Source of the DNA: Mogibacterium sp.
GTDB taxonomy: Bacteria > Bacillota > Clostridia > Peptostreptococcales > Anaerovoracaceae
NCBI GenBank assembly: GCA_017512365.1
Contig: JAFWGQ010000001.1
Span: forward strand, 94,863-131,843
Length of the DNA: 36,981 bases
Direction: 5' to 3'
Part shown: piece after piece, positions 1-7,515 of the stretch
How the letters are laid out: every line of letters starts with the position of its first letter
How positions within the stretch are numbered: the first letter of the stretch is position 1
Made by a program: the position numbers and the translations under genes
Notes under the pieces: generated by a model
What the model was told of the DNA's origin: nothing
What the model saw: the letters and a program-made list of their open reading frames with translations, nothing else
Database searches by the model: none

Positions 1-2
1 AC

Positions 3-2855
3 GGAGCTGCAGCCGGCACACTCACTCTTGATGCGAACGGCAACAGCAATACCATAGACCTGGCTGAAGGGACGTATACAGTCAAAGAATCTGTAGCTCC
101 TCCGGGATATGCTCTGGATGGCAGCACCTATACGGTGAAAGTCGCATCTGATGAGACGACAACGTTCACTGCAAAGGATGAGCCTATTTCCGATCCGATA
201 AACCTGCTGCTCACAAAGAACCCTGCAGGCTATCTGCATGATCACGGCGAAGGAGATGCGTCTCTTGCAGGCGCGGTATATGAATTCAAGTTCTATGCCG
301 GTCAGTACAGCACGGTCGCTCAGGCTGAGGGCTCAAACAAGCTCAAGGCGACGTGGTACCTCGTGACTGATGCCAATGGAAAGATCAGCGGGCAGAAGCC
401 GGTGAAAGCATCCGGGTATACGAGCTCTGCGTTCTACAAGGACAAGGAGGGCAAGATCTGCTATCCTCTCGGGACTTATGTGATCCGTGAGGAGAAGGCC
501 CCTGATGGCTATCTTGTCAACAATGCGAAGCTCATAAACCATGTGACTGAAGACGGCACTGACAAAGTTCAGGTCAGAACCTACAACGAGACTATAAAGG
601 GTGAAGACACTATCGTCCGGGGCGGAGTGAAGATCTCCAAGATAGACAATGACCTCGATGAGGCTTATTCCCAGGGTGACGCTATTCTCCAGGGAGCTGA
701 ATTCACCATCTATAACCAGTCCAAAGAGACTGTGATGGTCGGAGGCAAGGAGATCGCCAAAGGTGAGGCTGCGCTCGTGATCACTACGAACGCTGACGGC
801 ATCGCGTCAACAGCTGCGAGAGCGCTTCCATACGGCTCATATCTCATAAAGGAGACGAAGCCTTCAAAGGGCTATCTCCTGAACAAGGAGTGGTCAAAAA
901 CATTCCAGATCAGGCAGGATGGTATGATCGTCGATCTGACCAAGGACAAGGTAAGAGAGGCGGTAGCCCGAGGCGGAGTGCAGATCATCAAGAGAGACAA
1001 GGAACTTGAAAAGTCCGAGGCTCTTGGCGGGGCACACCTCGATGGTATCGTGATGACGATCAAAAACGTGTCCGGCCATGATGTCGTGGTCAGAAAAGAC
1101 CTGGACAATAAGACCGATAAGGTCGACTGGAAGAAGCTCGGATCCAAGGAGGCACTGCTGAAAGACGGTACAATCAGAAGAGTCCCTACAGGAAAGGATG
1201 TCGGAAAGATCACAGTCCACTGGAACGAAGAGAAGAAGGCATACACTGCCGAGACTCTTGCGGATGATCTGCCATACGGCACATACACAATCCGCGAATC
1301 CAAGACAAATGAGTCCTATCAGAGGACAGACAAGACGGAACACAGATTCACGATCAGAGAGGACGGAGTGATCGTCTCTTATGACGACGACAGCAATGAG
1401 CAGGTTCTGACCTTCGATGATTATGTGTACAGATCAGACGTCCAGGGAACCAAGATCGCTGACTCTACTTCAGAGCGCTTCAGCTATGTCCCGTTCAAGA
1501 TCATCAGCGTGACTAACGGGGAGACCCATGTAGTCGTGACCGACAGCAACGGATTCTTCTCCACAAAGGACAGAAGAGCTGCCGGAGATCTCGATGAGGA
1601 TGAGGACGCGGACACTGCCAGAAAGCAGAACCCGTTCGATGACCTTCTTAAGGCAAAGGACATAAAGACAGCTGATCTGAAAGCCAGAAAGGACGATATC
1701 CTGCACGGCGTATGGTTCGGAACAGGCGAGCATGGGAGCAAGGCTGCAATGAACAGCGACTTCGGAGCCCTGCCTTTCGACTCATATATCCTCGAAGAGA
1801 TGCCGTGCGAGCATAACGAGGGATATACCCTTCAGAGGTTCTACTTCACAGTGGATCAGAAGTCCCAGACAGGCTTCATCGACCTTGAGACGATCACTGA
1901 CGATGTGCCTGAGATCGGAACGACTGCATCTGTAGCCGGCCAGAAGGAGAACGTACTTCCGTCCAAGAAGATAACACTCAATGACAGGATCAGATATAAG
2001 GGCCTGACAAGAGGCGAGAAGTATGTCGCGAAGGGTGTCCTGATGGACAAGGCGACAGGAAAGCCGGTGCTCGATCCGAATGGCAGGGAGATCACAGCTG
2101 AGAAGGAATTCACGGCTTTGCTTGGAACAGGCTGGGTCAATGTGACATTCACATTCGATGCGACCAGCCTCTTTGGCAAGACGACTGTAGTCTTCGAGAA
2201 GGTCTATGACGCAAGAGGCCACATCGCCGCGAAGCATGAAGACATCGATGACGAAGACCAGACAGTCACCTGGAAGAAGCCTTCGATCGGAACGACTCTT
2301 ACGGGAGACAAGGGTGTCAAGACAGTAGCTGCGTCTGAAAAGACGACTCTCACAGACACCATAGCCTACGAGGGCCTAGACCCGACCCAGTGGTATATCT
2401 TTGAAGGTACGCTGATGGTCAAGGACACAGCTGATCCGCTTGTGGAGCATGGCCATGAGGTAACGGTCTACAGTGACCCGTTCCAGCCTAAGGAGGCAAA
2501 GGGCGAAACGAAGGTGACATTCACCATCGATACCACGAACCTCAAGGGCAAGGAGCTCGTAGCGTTCGAGACTGCATACAGACTCGTGGGCTACAAGAAA
2601 GGCGATGATGTAACAAAGACGCCGTTCGAGAAGGTGGCCGAGCACAAGGATCTTAACGATAAAGGTCAGACCGTTAATATCGCTGACGGGAACACGCCGG
2701 TGCTTATCCCTGGTCCGGACACCGGAGACGGCAGCATGCTGAAGTTCTATATGGTCCTGCTCGGAGGAGCAGTCTCTGTGCTTACAGCCTATGTCGTGAG
2801 AGAAGGGATCAGGTCCCTCAAGAGGAGAAAAGAAGAAATGTCGATACTCGTCTGA
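3..2855 (+). CDS. SpaA/VaFE repeat surface-anchored protein, 5' partial
   Basis: The reading frame is open from the window edge, so the N-terminus is missing; the GTG at 135 is internal, since in-frame sequence before it (LTLDANGN, YTVKESVAPPGYAL) is already domain-like. Repeated SpaA/Cna-B-type beta domains follow, each ending in a motif such as YVIREEKAPDGYL, YLIKETKPSKGYL or YTIRESK. Two VaFE-type repeats come next (about 1910-2260 and 2280-2660), each starting PEIGTT or PSIGTT and ending near EDIDDEDQTV or KDLNDKGQTV. The C-terminus has a sorting-signal layout: PGPDTGDGS, a hydrophobic span (FYMVLLGGAVSVLTAYVV), then KRRKEE. I infer a sortase-anchored adhesin or pilus-like protein carried by the ICE, perhaps for contact with partner cells or host. 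The PDTGD motif is not a canonical LPXTG. Family assignment is firm; ligand unknown. Confidence 0.9.
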   Translation, partial: GAAAGTLTLDANGNSNTIDLAEGTYTVKESVAPPGYALDGSTYTVKVASDETTTFTAKDEPISDPINLLLTKNPAGYLHDHGEGDASLAGAVYEFKFYAGQYSTVAQAEGSNKLKATWYLVTDANGKISGQKPVKASGYTSSAFYKDKEGKICYPLGTYVIREEKAPDGYLVNNAKLINHVTEDGTDKVQVRTYNETIKGEDTIVRGGVKISKIDNDLDEAYSQGDAILQGAEFTIYNQSKETVMVGGKEIAKGEAALVITTNADGIASTAARALPYGSYLIKETKPSKGYLLNKEWSKTFQIRQDGMIVDLTKDKVREAVARGGVQIIKRDKELEKSEALGGAHLDGIVMTIKNVSGHDVVVRKDLDNKTDKVDWKKLGSKEALLKDGTIRRVPTGKDVGKITVHWNEEKKAYTAETLADDLPYGTYTIRESKTNESYQRTDKTEHRFTIREDGVIVSYDDDSNEQVLTFDDYVYRSDVQGTKIADSTSERFSYVPFKIISVTNGETHVVVTDSNGFFSTKDRRAAGDLDEDEDADTARKQNPFDDLLKAKDIKTADLKARKDDILHGVWFGTGEHGSKAAMNSDFGALPFDSYILEEMPCEHNEGYTLQRFYFTVDQKSQTGFIDLETITDDVPEIGTTASVAGQKENVLPSKKITLNDRIRYKGLTRGEKYVAKGVLMDKATGKPVLDPNGREITAEKEFTALLGTGWVNVTFTFDATSLFGKTTVVFEKVYDARGHIAAKHEDIDDEDQTVTWKKPSIGTTLTGDKGVKTVAASEKTTLTDTIAYEGLDPTQWYIFEGTLMVKDTADPLVEHGHEVTVYSDPFQPKEAKGETKVTFTIDTTNLKGKELVAFETAYRLVGYKKGDDVTKTPFEKVAEHKDLNDKGQTVNIADGNTPVLIPGPDTGDGSMLKFYMVLLGGAVSVLTAYVVREGIRSLKRRKEEMSILV

Positions 2856-2877
2856 ACACAGCCGGGCAGAAGGTGAC

Positions 2878-2911
2878 GGGGCGGAAAGCTGAATGCTGCC
2901 GCCCCTTTTTT
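2878..2911 (+). terminator. Rho-independent terminator after the surface protein gene
   Basis: GGGGCGG (2878-2884) pairs with CCGCCCC (2899-2905), with an inner AGC/GCT pairing, followed by six T (2906-2911). It lies 23 bases after the stop of the surface protein gene. It also shows that the upstream in-frame start at 2873 of the next ORF is not used. Confidence 0.9.
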
Positions 2912-2929
2912 ATATGGGAGGAAACAGAA

Positions 2930-3265
2930 ATGAACTACAACGAAAGAAAATTCAACATGGATATAGCTTCGGTATGCGGACTCAGAGAAGCGGTCATAGC
3001 AGACTATATCAGGGAGCTTCAGATGATGATGGATGAAACAAAATACAGATACGGATATCTATGGGTCAGATGCACCCAGAAGATGATGACAGTTCATATG
3101 CCATTCCTGACAGAAGACATGGTGCGGCACTCGGTCAGGAAGCTGGTGGAGAAGGGGATCATAAAGGTCGCTACGCTCAGTGAGGATAAGTTCGATCATA
3201 CCTACTGGTACACCTTCACAGCTTACGGTGATGAACTGCTCGATGACAGCAGGTGCATGGGATGA
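2930..3265 (+). CDS. Winged-helix-like small protein
   Basis: 111 residues if started at the ATG at 2930, which has GGGAGG 8 bases upstream; the frame is open earlier, but that region is the terminator hairpin. The sequence looks like a winged helix of the DnaD or replication-initiator N-terminal type: a helical start (MDIASVCGLREAVIADYIRE), a middle with WVRCTQKMM, a recognition-helix-like stretch LTEDMVRHSVRKLVEKGII and a wing with FDHTYWYTFT. Similar small proteins occur in Clostridia ICEs. It overlaps the next start by an ATGA, so translation is probably coupled. DNA binding is inferred from the fold pattern only. Confidence 0.7.
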   Translation: MNYNERKFNMDIASVCGLREAVIADYIRELQMMMDETKYRYGYLWVRCTQKMMTVHMPFLTEDMVRHSVRKLVEKGIIKVATLSEDKFDHTYWYTFTAYGDELLDDSRCMG

Positions 3266-3444
3266 AAAAGTCTCTGCTCCCGCTCCGGGAAAGGTCACTG
3301 TGCCCGGAGAACTGCAGATATCGCAGCAGAAGCGCACCGTTTTGCGGATACTGCATGTTGGAAATACTGAACAGAAAAGAGGAGGCACAGAATGGAGAAC
3401 ACAACAAAGAAACTGATGGAAACGCTTCAGAAGAAGGGCATTGA
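3262..3444 (+). CDS. Small cysteine-rich protein
   Basis: 60 residues. Its ATG overlaps the stop of the winged-helix gene as ATGA (3262-3265). The N-terminal half has two cysteine pairs, CPENC and FCGYC, separated by a basic RYRSRSAP segment, a pattern that looks like a small metal-binding knuckle. The last part overlaps the next gene (start 3392) in another frame and has no domain character, so the functional part may be only the first 40 or so residues. I think it is real because of the coupled start and ordered cysteines, but function is unknown. Confidence 0.5.
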   Translation: MKKSLLPLRERSLCPENCRYRSRSAPFCGYCMLEILNRKEEAQNGEHNKETDGNASEEGH

Positions 3445-3673
3445 TACTGAAAAGAAATTAAATGCCATTGATCTGCAGGCGGCAGTCGACAACGGCTTTA
3501 CTGCCGCAGAAATTGCAGGGATAGTCGCAATGCAGAAAGCGATCAAGACTCATACCTTGTACACATATTTGCAAAACGGCAAAGATCCTGAGCCGTCAAA
3601 GAAGGAGGTAAAAAAGAATGCAGATGATGATAGAGAATCAGGAACAGAAGGCAGCAGCTGGGACAGGGAATGA
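3392..3673 (+). CDS. Hypothetical ICE protein
   Basis: 93 residues with a good ribosome binding site (GAGGAGG, about 6 bases before the ATG). Predominantly helical, with a segment DLQAAVDNGFTAAEIAGIVAMQKAIKT that could be a small helical domain, followed by a charged, probably disordered tail (KKEVKKNADDDRESGTEG). No signal peptide or membrane span. The tail overlaps the next small gene (start 3618). I do not recognise the family. Confidence 0.6.
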   Translation: MENTTKKLMETLQKKGIDTEKKLNAIDLQAAVDNGFTAAEIAGIVAMQKAIKTHTLYTYLQNGKDPEPSKKEVKKNADDDRESGTEGSSWDRE

Positions 3674-3782
3674 TGCGGACTTTGAAACACTGAGATCGTT
3701 AGTGGACGAACTTGAGGATGGCGAGATACTGTCGATCCCGCTGGAAGGGATGGTGATCTCCAATGGGACGAAGACGGAATGA
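3618..3782 (+). CDS. Small acidic hypothetical protein
   Basis: 54 residues. The ATG at 3618 follows a strong GAAGGAGG site (3601-3608). The core FETLRSLVDELEDGEILSIPLEG is an acidic helix followed by a short strand. Its last codons overlap the start of the RadC-type gene at 3763 by 20 bases, suggesting translational coupling. Function unknown; small acidic proteins next to radC are common in Clostridia ICEs. Confidence 0.55.
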   Translation: MQMMIENQEQKAAAGTGNDADFETLRSLVDELEDGEILSIPLEGMVISNGTKTE

Positions 3783-4257
3783 TGAGAAGGTACAGGTGGT
3801 AAACATCCGGATGGTCAGAGAACCATCGCTTTACAGCGCAGAGAGAATACGCTGTCCGGAAGATGCGGTCAGAGTGATCGCAGATGAACTGGCTTCGTAT
3901 GACCGCGAGGTTTTTGCTGTCCTGAATCTTAAGACGAACGGGCAGCCTATCAATCTCAATATCTGCAGCGTGGGTACTCTTGACGCGTCTGTAGTAAGTC
4001 CGCGCGAGATATTTAAGTCCTGTATTCTGAGTAATTCGGCAGCTTTTGTAGCGATCCATAACCATCCGAGCGGAAGTCTCAGCCCGAGTCAGGAGGACAA
4101 GGACGTTACTAAAAGATTGCTGGGCGCATCAGAACTGATCGGGGTAAAGATGCTTGATCACATAATAGTTGCCGGTGAGACCGGAGCTTTGTACAGCTTC
4201 AAAAGTGATGGGCTGCTCGATCAGCTGAAGCCTCCGCGGGCAGCATGGGAGAGATAG
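3763..4257 (+). CDS. radC: RadC-type JAB/JAMM domain protein
   Basis: 164 residues. It carries the JAMM metal site H99-N-H101-P-S-G...D112 (HNHPSGSLSPSQED) in a full JAB domain, and it ends after the conserved DHIIVAGE segment. The N-terminal helix-hairpin-helix region of chromosomal RadC is absent, as is usual for copies on mobile elements. Despite the name, a DNA repair role is not established for the family; ICE copies are thought to be metal-dependent hydrolases with unknown substrate. The start overlaps the small gene before it, and a downstream GTG is a possible alternative. Confidence 0.88.
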   Translation: MGRRRNDEKVQVVNIRMVREPSLYSAERIRCPEDAVRVIADELASYDREVFAVLNLKTNGQPINLNICSVGTLDASVVSPREIFKSCILSNSAAFVAIHNHPSGSLSPSQEDKDVTKRLLGASELIGVKMLDHIIVAGETGALYSFKSDGLLDQLKPPRAAWER

Positions 4258-4272
4258 AAGAAAGGAGAAATT

Positions 4273-4584
4273 ATGCCTGAATTTGAAGGGAGAACATTTT
4301 CAGACGGAGCAGTGGAATACACGATCCACGAACATATCGCTGTACTGGATGACAGAAGAGGATGGGATATGCCATGGAGAAGGGAAGTAAACCTGGTGTC
4401 GTGGAACGGAGGCCCTCCAAAGATAGATATCCGGGAGTGGTCGGAATCACACGACAGAATGACAAGAGGCATCACTCTTACAGACGCAGAGGCCGAACGT
4501 CTGACGAAAGCTTTATATGAAAGATACCGTGAGAAGGGGAACCGGCTGAAGGATTCGTCTTCCAGAGAGGATCATTCCAGGTAG
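4273..4584 (+). CDS. YdbC/PC4-like single-stranded DNA-binding protein
   Basis: 103 residues with a GAAAGGAG site before the ATG. The layout matches the YdbC family, bacterial relatives of the eukaryotic coactivator PC4: strands VEYTIHEHIAVL and REVNLVSWNGGPPKIDIREW, then RMTRGITLTDAEAERLTKAL as the helix. The family binds ssDNA as a dimer. In an ICE it may protect or process transferred single strands. It is the last convincing ICE gene before the metabolic cargo. Family assignment is good; role in transfer is inference. Confidence 0.82.
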   Translation: MPEFEGRTFSDGAVEYTIHEHIAVLDDRRGWDMPWRREVNLVSWNGGPPKIDIREWSESHDRMTRGITLTDAEAERLTKALYERYREKGNRLKDSSSREDHSR

Positions 4585-4612
4585 TTCAGCTGCATTGTCA
4601 AGAATGCAAAGA

Positions 4613-4650
4613 ACCGGTTTGCAGAATTGAGATCGTTACTGCAGACCGGT
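4613..4650. repeat. 12-bp inverted repeat after the ICE segment
   Basis: ACCGGTTTGCAG (4613-4624) and CTGCAGACCGGT (4639-4650) pair over 12 positions with one G-U, loop of 14. No T-run follows, so it is not a standard terminator. It lies 28 bases after the YdbC gene, at the edge between ICE and cargo. Confidence 0.6.
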
Positions 4651-4658
4651 ATACATAA

Positions 4659-4745
4659 TATGATGAAAAACTGGATCGTTATGCCTGCCCGGAGGATGTA
4701 TTAGTGGACGCAAAAAAGAAGGAAGCAGAAAAAAATGACAGGTAA
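4659..4745 (+). pseudogene. Possible coding remnant at the ICE/cargo edge
   Basis: A 28-codon open stretch without a start codon, reading DEKLDRYACPEDVLVDAKKK and a charged end, then a stop at 4743. The composition resembles the C-terminus of a real protein rather than random sequence. It may be the end of an ICE gene cut by the insertion of the cargo. Apart from this and the hairpin, I see nothing else in 4585-4790. Confidence 0.25.
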
Positions 4746-4790
4746 TTCAATCCATTCAGTGCAGCGATCTATGATACTATTTTTTGAAAA

Positions 4791-4832
4791 GTTGTTATAA
4801 CAACATATCTTGAGCCGCATAAATGGTAACTT
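4791..4832 (+). promoter_or_regulatory. Crp/Fnr-type operator and promoter of the DUF438 gene
   Basis: The perfect palindrome GTTGTTATAACAAC (4791-4804) is centred at 4797.5. A -10-like TAACTT starts at 4827, 29.5 bp from the centre, the same spacing as at three other promoters here. There is no TTGACA-like -35, as expected for class II activation by a Crp/Fnr protein. Same half-site (GTTGTT) as upstream of hcp. Confidence 0.75.
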
Positions 4833-4895
4833 ACACTCAACAAGAGAGATGAAAGATTCAAAATGACTATTGTTTTACAAAAGGAGGTCAAATTG

Positions 4896-6452
4896 ATGAG
4901 TAGAGTAATAGACTTAAGAAAAACAATATTTGAACTTGCCGAGGAGCATGCCGATTTTGTTGAGATAATGAAGGAACTCGGATTTTCGGAAATAACTAAG
5001 AGCGCGATGCTCCATTCCGTAGGAAAGATTATGACTCTTCCTCGCGGAGCCAAGATGAAAGACATTCCGAAGGAAAAGATAATCAGTGTTTTCAATGAGA
5101 AGGGATTCGAATTTATCGGCCTTGAAAACGCAGAGGCAGCAGGAGCGTTTGCGGAATCATTTGAGAGAGCCGACGAAGCAACAACTTTAGCTGCAAGAGA
5201 TGCAGCGGCTATAAGTAATGCATCGGGCCGCACCGAACTGATTAAATCCTATCTGAGAAGGCTCGGAGAAGGAGAGACGTTGGAAGCTGTACAGGCAGAT
5301 TTTGTCAGAGAATTCGGGGAGGTAGAAGCATCCGAAATAATGAAGGCAGAGCAGGAACTCATGAAAGAGGGAACTCCACTAGAAGAAGTCCAGAAGCTTT
5401 GCGATGTTCACTCCGCACTGTTTCACGGCTCCACAAGAGAAGAGAAGATTATGAATGCTGAGAAGGCAGTGAATGAGTCTATGGCTAAAAGTGCCAGTGA
5501 CGGTCATGCCGCCATCCACGAGAGCGCAGCTAATAATGTTGAGAATGCTTCAAGACTTGAAAGCGTCACAGGACATCCTCTGTATACATTCACCAAGGAG
5601 AATGAAAAGCTTGCTGATCTCATAAGTGTCATAAGAGCCGCTATCGAGAAAAAGGGCGATGTCGCTGAGCTACTGACAAAGGTTCGCGAAATCTCCATCC
5701 ACTACGCGAAAAAAGGAGATCTTCTGTATCCGCACCTGAGCGTAAAATACGGTGTCACCGGTCCGTCACAGGTCATGTGGACGGTAGATGACGAGATAAG
5801 AGATGAACTTGGAGCACTTGAAAAAGAAAGGGACAGAGGTGACTGGTGGTTCACACGTCTCGGGAATGTGATTACAAGAGCGGAGGAGATGATCTACAAA
5901 GAGCAGAATATACTGTTCCCGATCTGTGCAGCCAGTTTCACAGATGAGGAGTGGGTAGGCATTTATCACGACTCCAAGGATTATGCGGACTGCTTCGGTG
6001 TAAAAAAGGAAATCTGGGACGAGGCTGAGGCTAATCTTCCTAAGCAAACTGTATCCGAAACTTCGGGAGAGATTGTAATGCCGGGTGGACACATGACACT
6101 TGAGCAGCTTACAGCACTTCTTAATACGATTCCACTTGAGATATCTTTCATAGATGCGGATAACATCAACAGATTCTTCAATGAGGGTCCTAAGGTGTTT
6201 AAGCGTCCGGGCATGGCACTTGACAGAGAGGTATTCTCCTGCCATCCGCCTAAGATAGAGCCTATGGTCCGCTCTATCTTAGATGATTTTAGGAATAATC
6301 GCCGTGATTCAGTTCCTGTATGGATGGATAAGAACGGCCGCACTTTCCTGGTGACATATATGGCTGTCAGAGATAATGAAAAGAATTATCTAGGCACTGT
6401 GGAAATAGTGCAGGATATGGAGTTTGCCAAGGAGCACTTCGGAATTGAGTAA
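4896..6452 (+). CDS. DUF1858-DUF438-hemerythrin-PAS sensor-like protein
   Basis: 518 residues from the ATG at 4896, which has AAGGAGG 8 bases upstream; an earlier in-frame ATG at 4863 has no such site. Order: DUF1858 (about 5-65), DUF438 (about 115-185, LIKSYLRRLGEGETLEAV), a hemerythrin-like HHE region (about 220-375, with TGHPLYTF, SIHYAKKGDLLYPH and EEMIYKEQNILFP), and a C-terminal PAS domain (about 400-518, FIDADNINRFF to VEIVQDME). It is cytoplasmic. Such proteins are thought to sense oxygen, NO or redox state through a di-iron site; the reaction is not known. The DUF1858 part lacks the cysteine pair seen in the short DUF1858 protein downstream. The gene meets crp1 stop to stop with no gap and shares its operator type with the hcp operon, so it probably belongs to the same response. 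Confidence 0.85.
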   Translation: MSRVIDLRKTIFELAEEHADFVEIMKELGFSEITKSAMLHSVGKIMTLPRGAKMKDIPKEKIISVFNEKGFEFIGLENAEAAGAFAESFERADEATTLAARDAAAISNASGRTELIKSYLRRLGEGETLEAVQADFVREFGEVEASEIMKAEQELMKEGTPLEEVQKLCDVHSALFHGSTREEKIMNAEKAVNESMAKSASDGHAAIHESAANNVENASRLESVTGHPLYTFTKENEKLADLISVIRAAIEKKGDVAELLTKVREISIHYAKKGDLLYPHLSVKYGVTGPSQVMWTVDDEIRDELGALEKERDRGDWWFTRLGNVITRAEEMIYKEQNILFPICAASFTDEEWVGIYHDSKDYADCFGVKKEIWDEAEANLPKQTVSETSGEIVMPGGHMTLEQLTALLNTIPLEISFIDADNINRFFNEGPKVFKRPGMALDREVFSCHPPKIEPMVRSILDDFRNNRRDSVPVWMDKNGRTFLVTYMAVRDNEKNYLGTVEIVQDMEFAKEHFGIE

Positions 6453-7127
6453 TCACTTATAGAGGTAACTGTCCTCGAGTAGAGTAAAGTCGCTTTTGCG
6501 GAATTCGATGAGTCCGTCCCTTTGCATCTTGCTCAGCTCACCTGAAAGGGCGCTTCTGTCAACGCCCAGATAATCTGCGAGCTCCTGCCTGGAGAACGGG
6601 ATGGAGAACCGCATACTTCCGCTTTTAAGTGCGCATTCAGACAGATAAGATAGAACTCTATCTCTGATCGATTTAGAAGCGGTATGCATCATACGAGATG
6701 ACAGATTGAGATTTTTCATAGCAGATATTCTGACAAGGTTGTGTATCAATCCATTATGGAATGCACAACCTTTTTTGCATGTTGTCAGCAGATTATCCAG
6801 ATTGAGAAAAAGTATTTCTGTCTCTTCCGCGGCTATTACATCGTTGAGAAGACGTCTTCCCGGGATGGCAGCATAGTTTTCAGCAAAAATGTCTCCACTG
6901 CCGACATGACCAAAGATATTGCTACTCCCCCAATAAAATGTAACGACAATATTAACGCTTCCGGATAACACCAGACCTATTTCGGAAATCTGATCACCTG
7001 CATGAAAGATGATGCCTCCTTTTCTGTACTTTTTAACCCTCGCTTTTAAGCAAGGAAGAATGCCTTCAATTTCTTTCTCGTTTAATCCCTTAAATAAGGC
7101 TGTTGTAGTCAGAAACTGATAATCCAT
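6453..7127 (-). CDS. Crp/Fnr family transcriptional regulator (Crp1)
   Basis: 224 residues, starting at the ATG at 7127: the AGGAG at 7137-7141 is 9 bases away from it but directly abuts the alternative ATG at 7136. N-terminal cyclic-nucleotide-binding-type beta barrel (about 10-105, FHAGDQISEIGLVLSGSVNI, GHVGSGDIFAENYA), a C117-x3-C121-x-F-H motif, the dimer helix, then a winged helix with SRQELADYLGVDRSALSGE (179-197). There is no Fnr-type N-terminal cysteine cluster. It is transcribed away from the hcp operon, and the palindrome at 7153-7166 lies between the two starts, so it probably activates hcp and may repress itself. Ligand unknown; relatives respond to anaerobiosis or NO. Confidence 0.9.
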   Translation of the reverse strand: MDYQFLTTTALFKGLNEKEIEGILPCLKARVKKYRKGGIIFHAGDQISEIGLVLSGSVNIVVTFYWGSSNIFGHVGSGDIFAENYAAIPGRRLLNDVIAAEETEILFLNLDNLLTTCKKGCAFHNGLIHNLVRISAMKNLNLSSRMMHTASKSIRDRVLSYLSECALKSGSMRFSIPFSRQELADYLGVDRSALSGELSKMQRDGLIEFRKSDFTLLEDSYLYK

Positions 7128-7152
7128 AATATTCATCTCCTAAATTAAAAAG

Positions 7153-7194
7153 GTTGTTACAACAACATACTTACTGCTTGAAGTCTATTATACT
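7153..7194 (+). promoter_or_regulatory. Crp/Fnr-type operator and promoter of the hcp operon
   Basis: GTTGTT-AC-AACAAC (7153-7166, centre 7159.5) has perfect 6-bp arms. TATACT (7189-7194) begins 29.5 bp from the centre, giving a predicted start near 7201 and an operator at about -41.5. On the other strand the palindrome sits just upstream of the crp1 ribosome binding site, suitable for autorepression. Confidence 0.8.
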
Positions 7195-7256
7195 TCCATC
7201 AAGAAAAGCAACAAAAAGATGCATATAAACTGCTTGATTAACCACAGGAGGAGATC

Positions 7257-7481
7257 ATGGAAACAGCATTAAACACTTATGTAAATAGCAAAACTCTCAT
7301 CGGAGAGGTAGTAAGGGACTATCCGGAATCAATCGATGTTCTAATGGCAGCGGGGATGCACTGCCTCGGATGCGCAGCATCACAGATGGAATCAATCGAG
7401 GATGCGTGTATGGTACACGGAATAGACTCGGAGCTTTTGCTAAACGCTTTGAATCACGTTATCGATATGAAAAAAGCATAG
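7257..7481 (+). CDS. DUF1858 Hcp-associated redox-disulfide protein
   Basis: 74 residues, with AGGAGG just before the ATG. DUF1858 fold with the CLGC pair (C38 and C41, in GMHCLGCAASQMESIEDAC). This matches the hybrid-cluster-protein-associated redox disulfide family, whose genes are typically next to hcp. It may shuttle electrons or protect the cluster, but no reaction is established. First gene of the operon driven from 7189; hcp follows after 34 bases. Confidence 0.88.
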   Translation: METALNTYVNSKTLIGEVVRDYPESIDVLMAAGMHCLGCAASQMESIEDACMVHGIDSELLLNALNHVIDMKKA

Positions 7482-7515
7482 CTAATTACCTATTTAATAA
7501 CAGGAGGGAGAAATC

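Noticed and set aside
4791-4804. GTTGTTATAACAAC as an ordinary terminator stem
   Set aside because: It has no loop and no T tail, and the matching distance to a -10 at four loci fits an operator.
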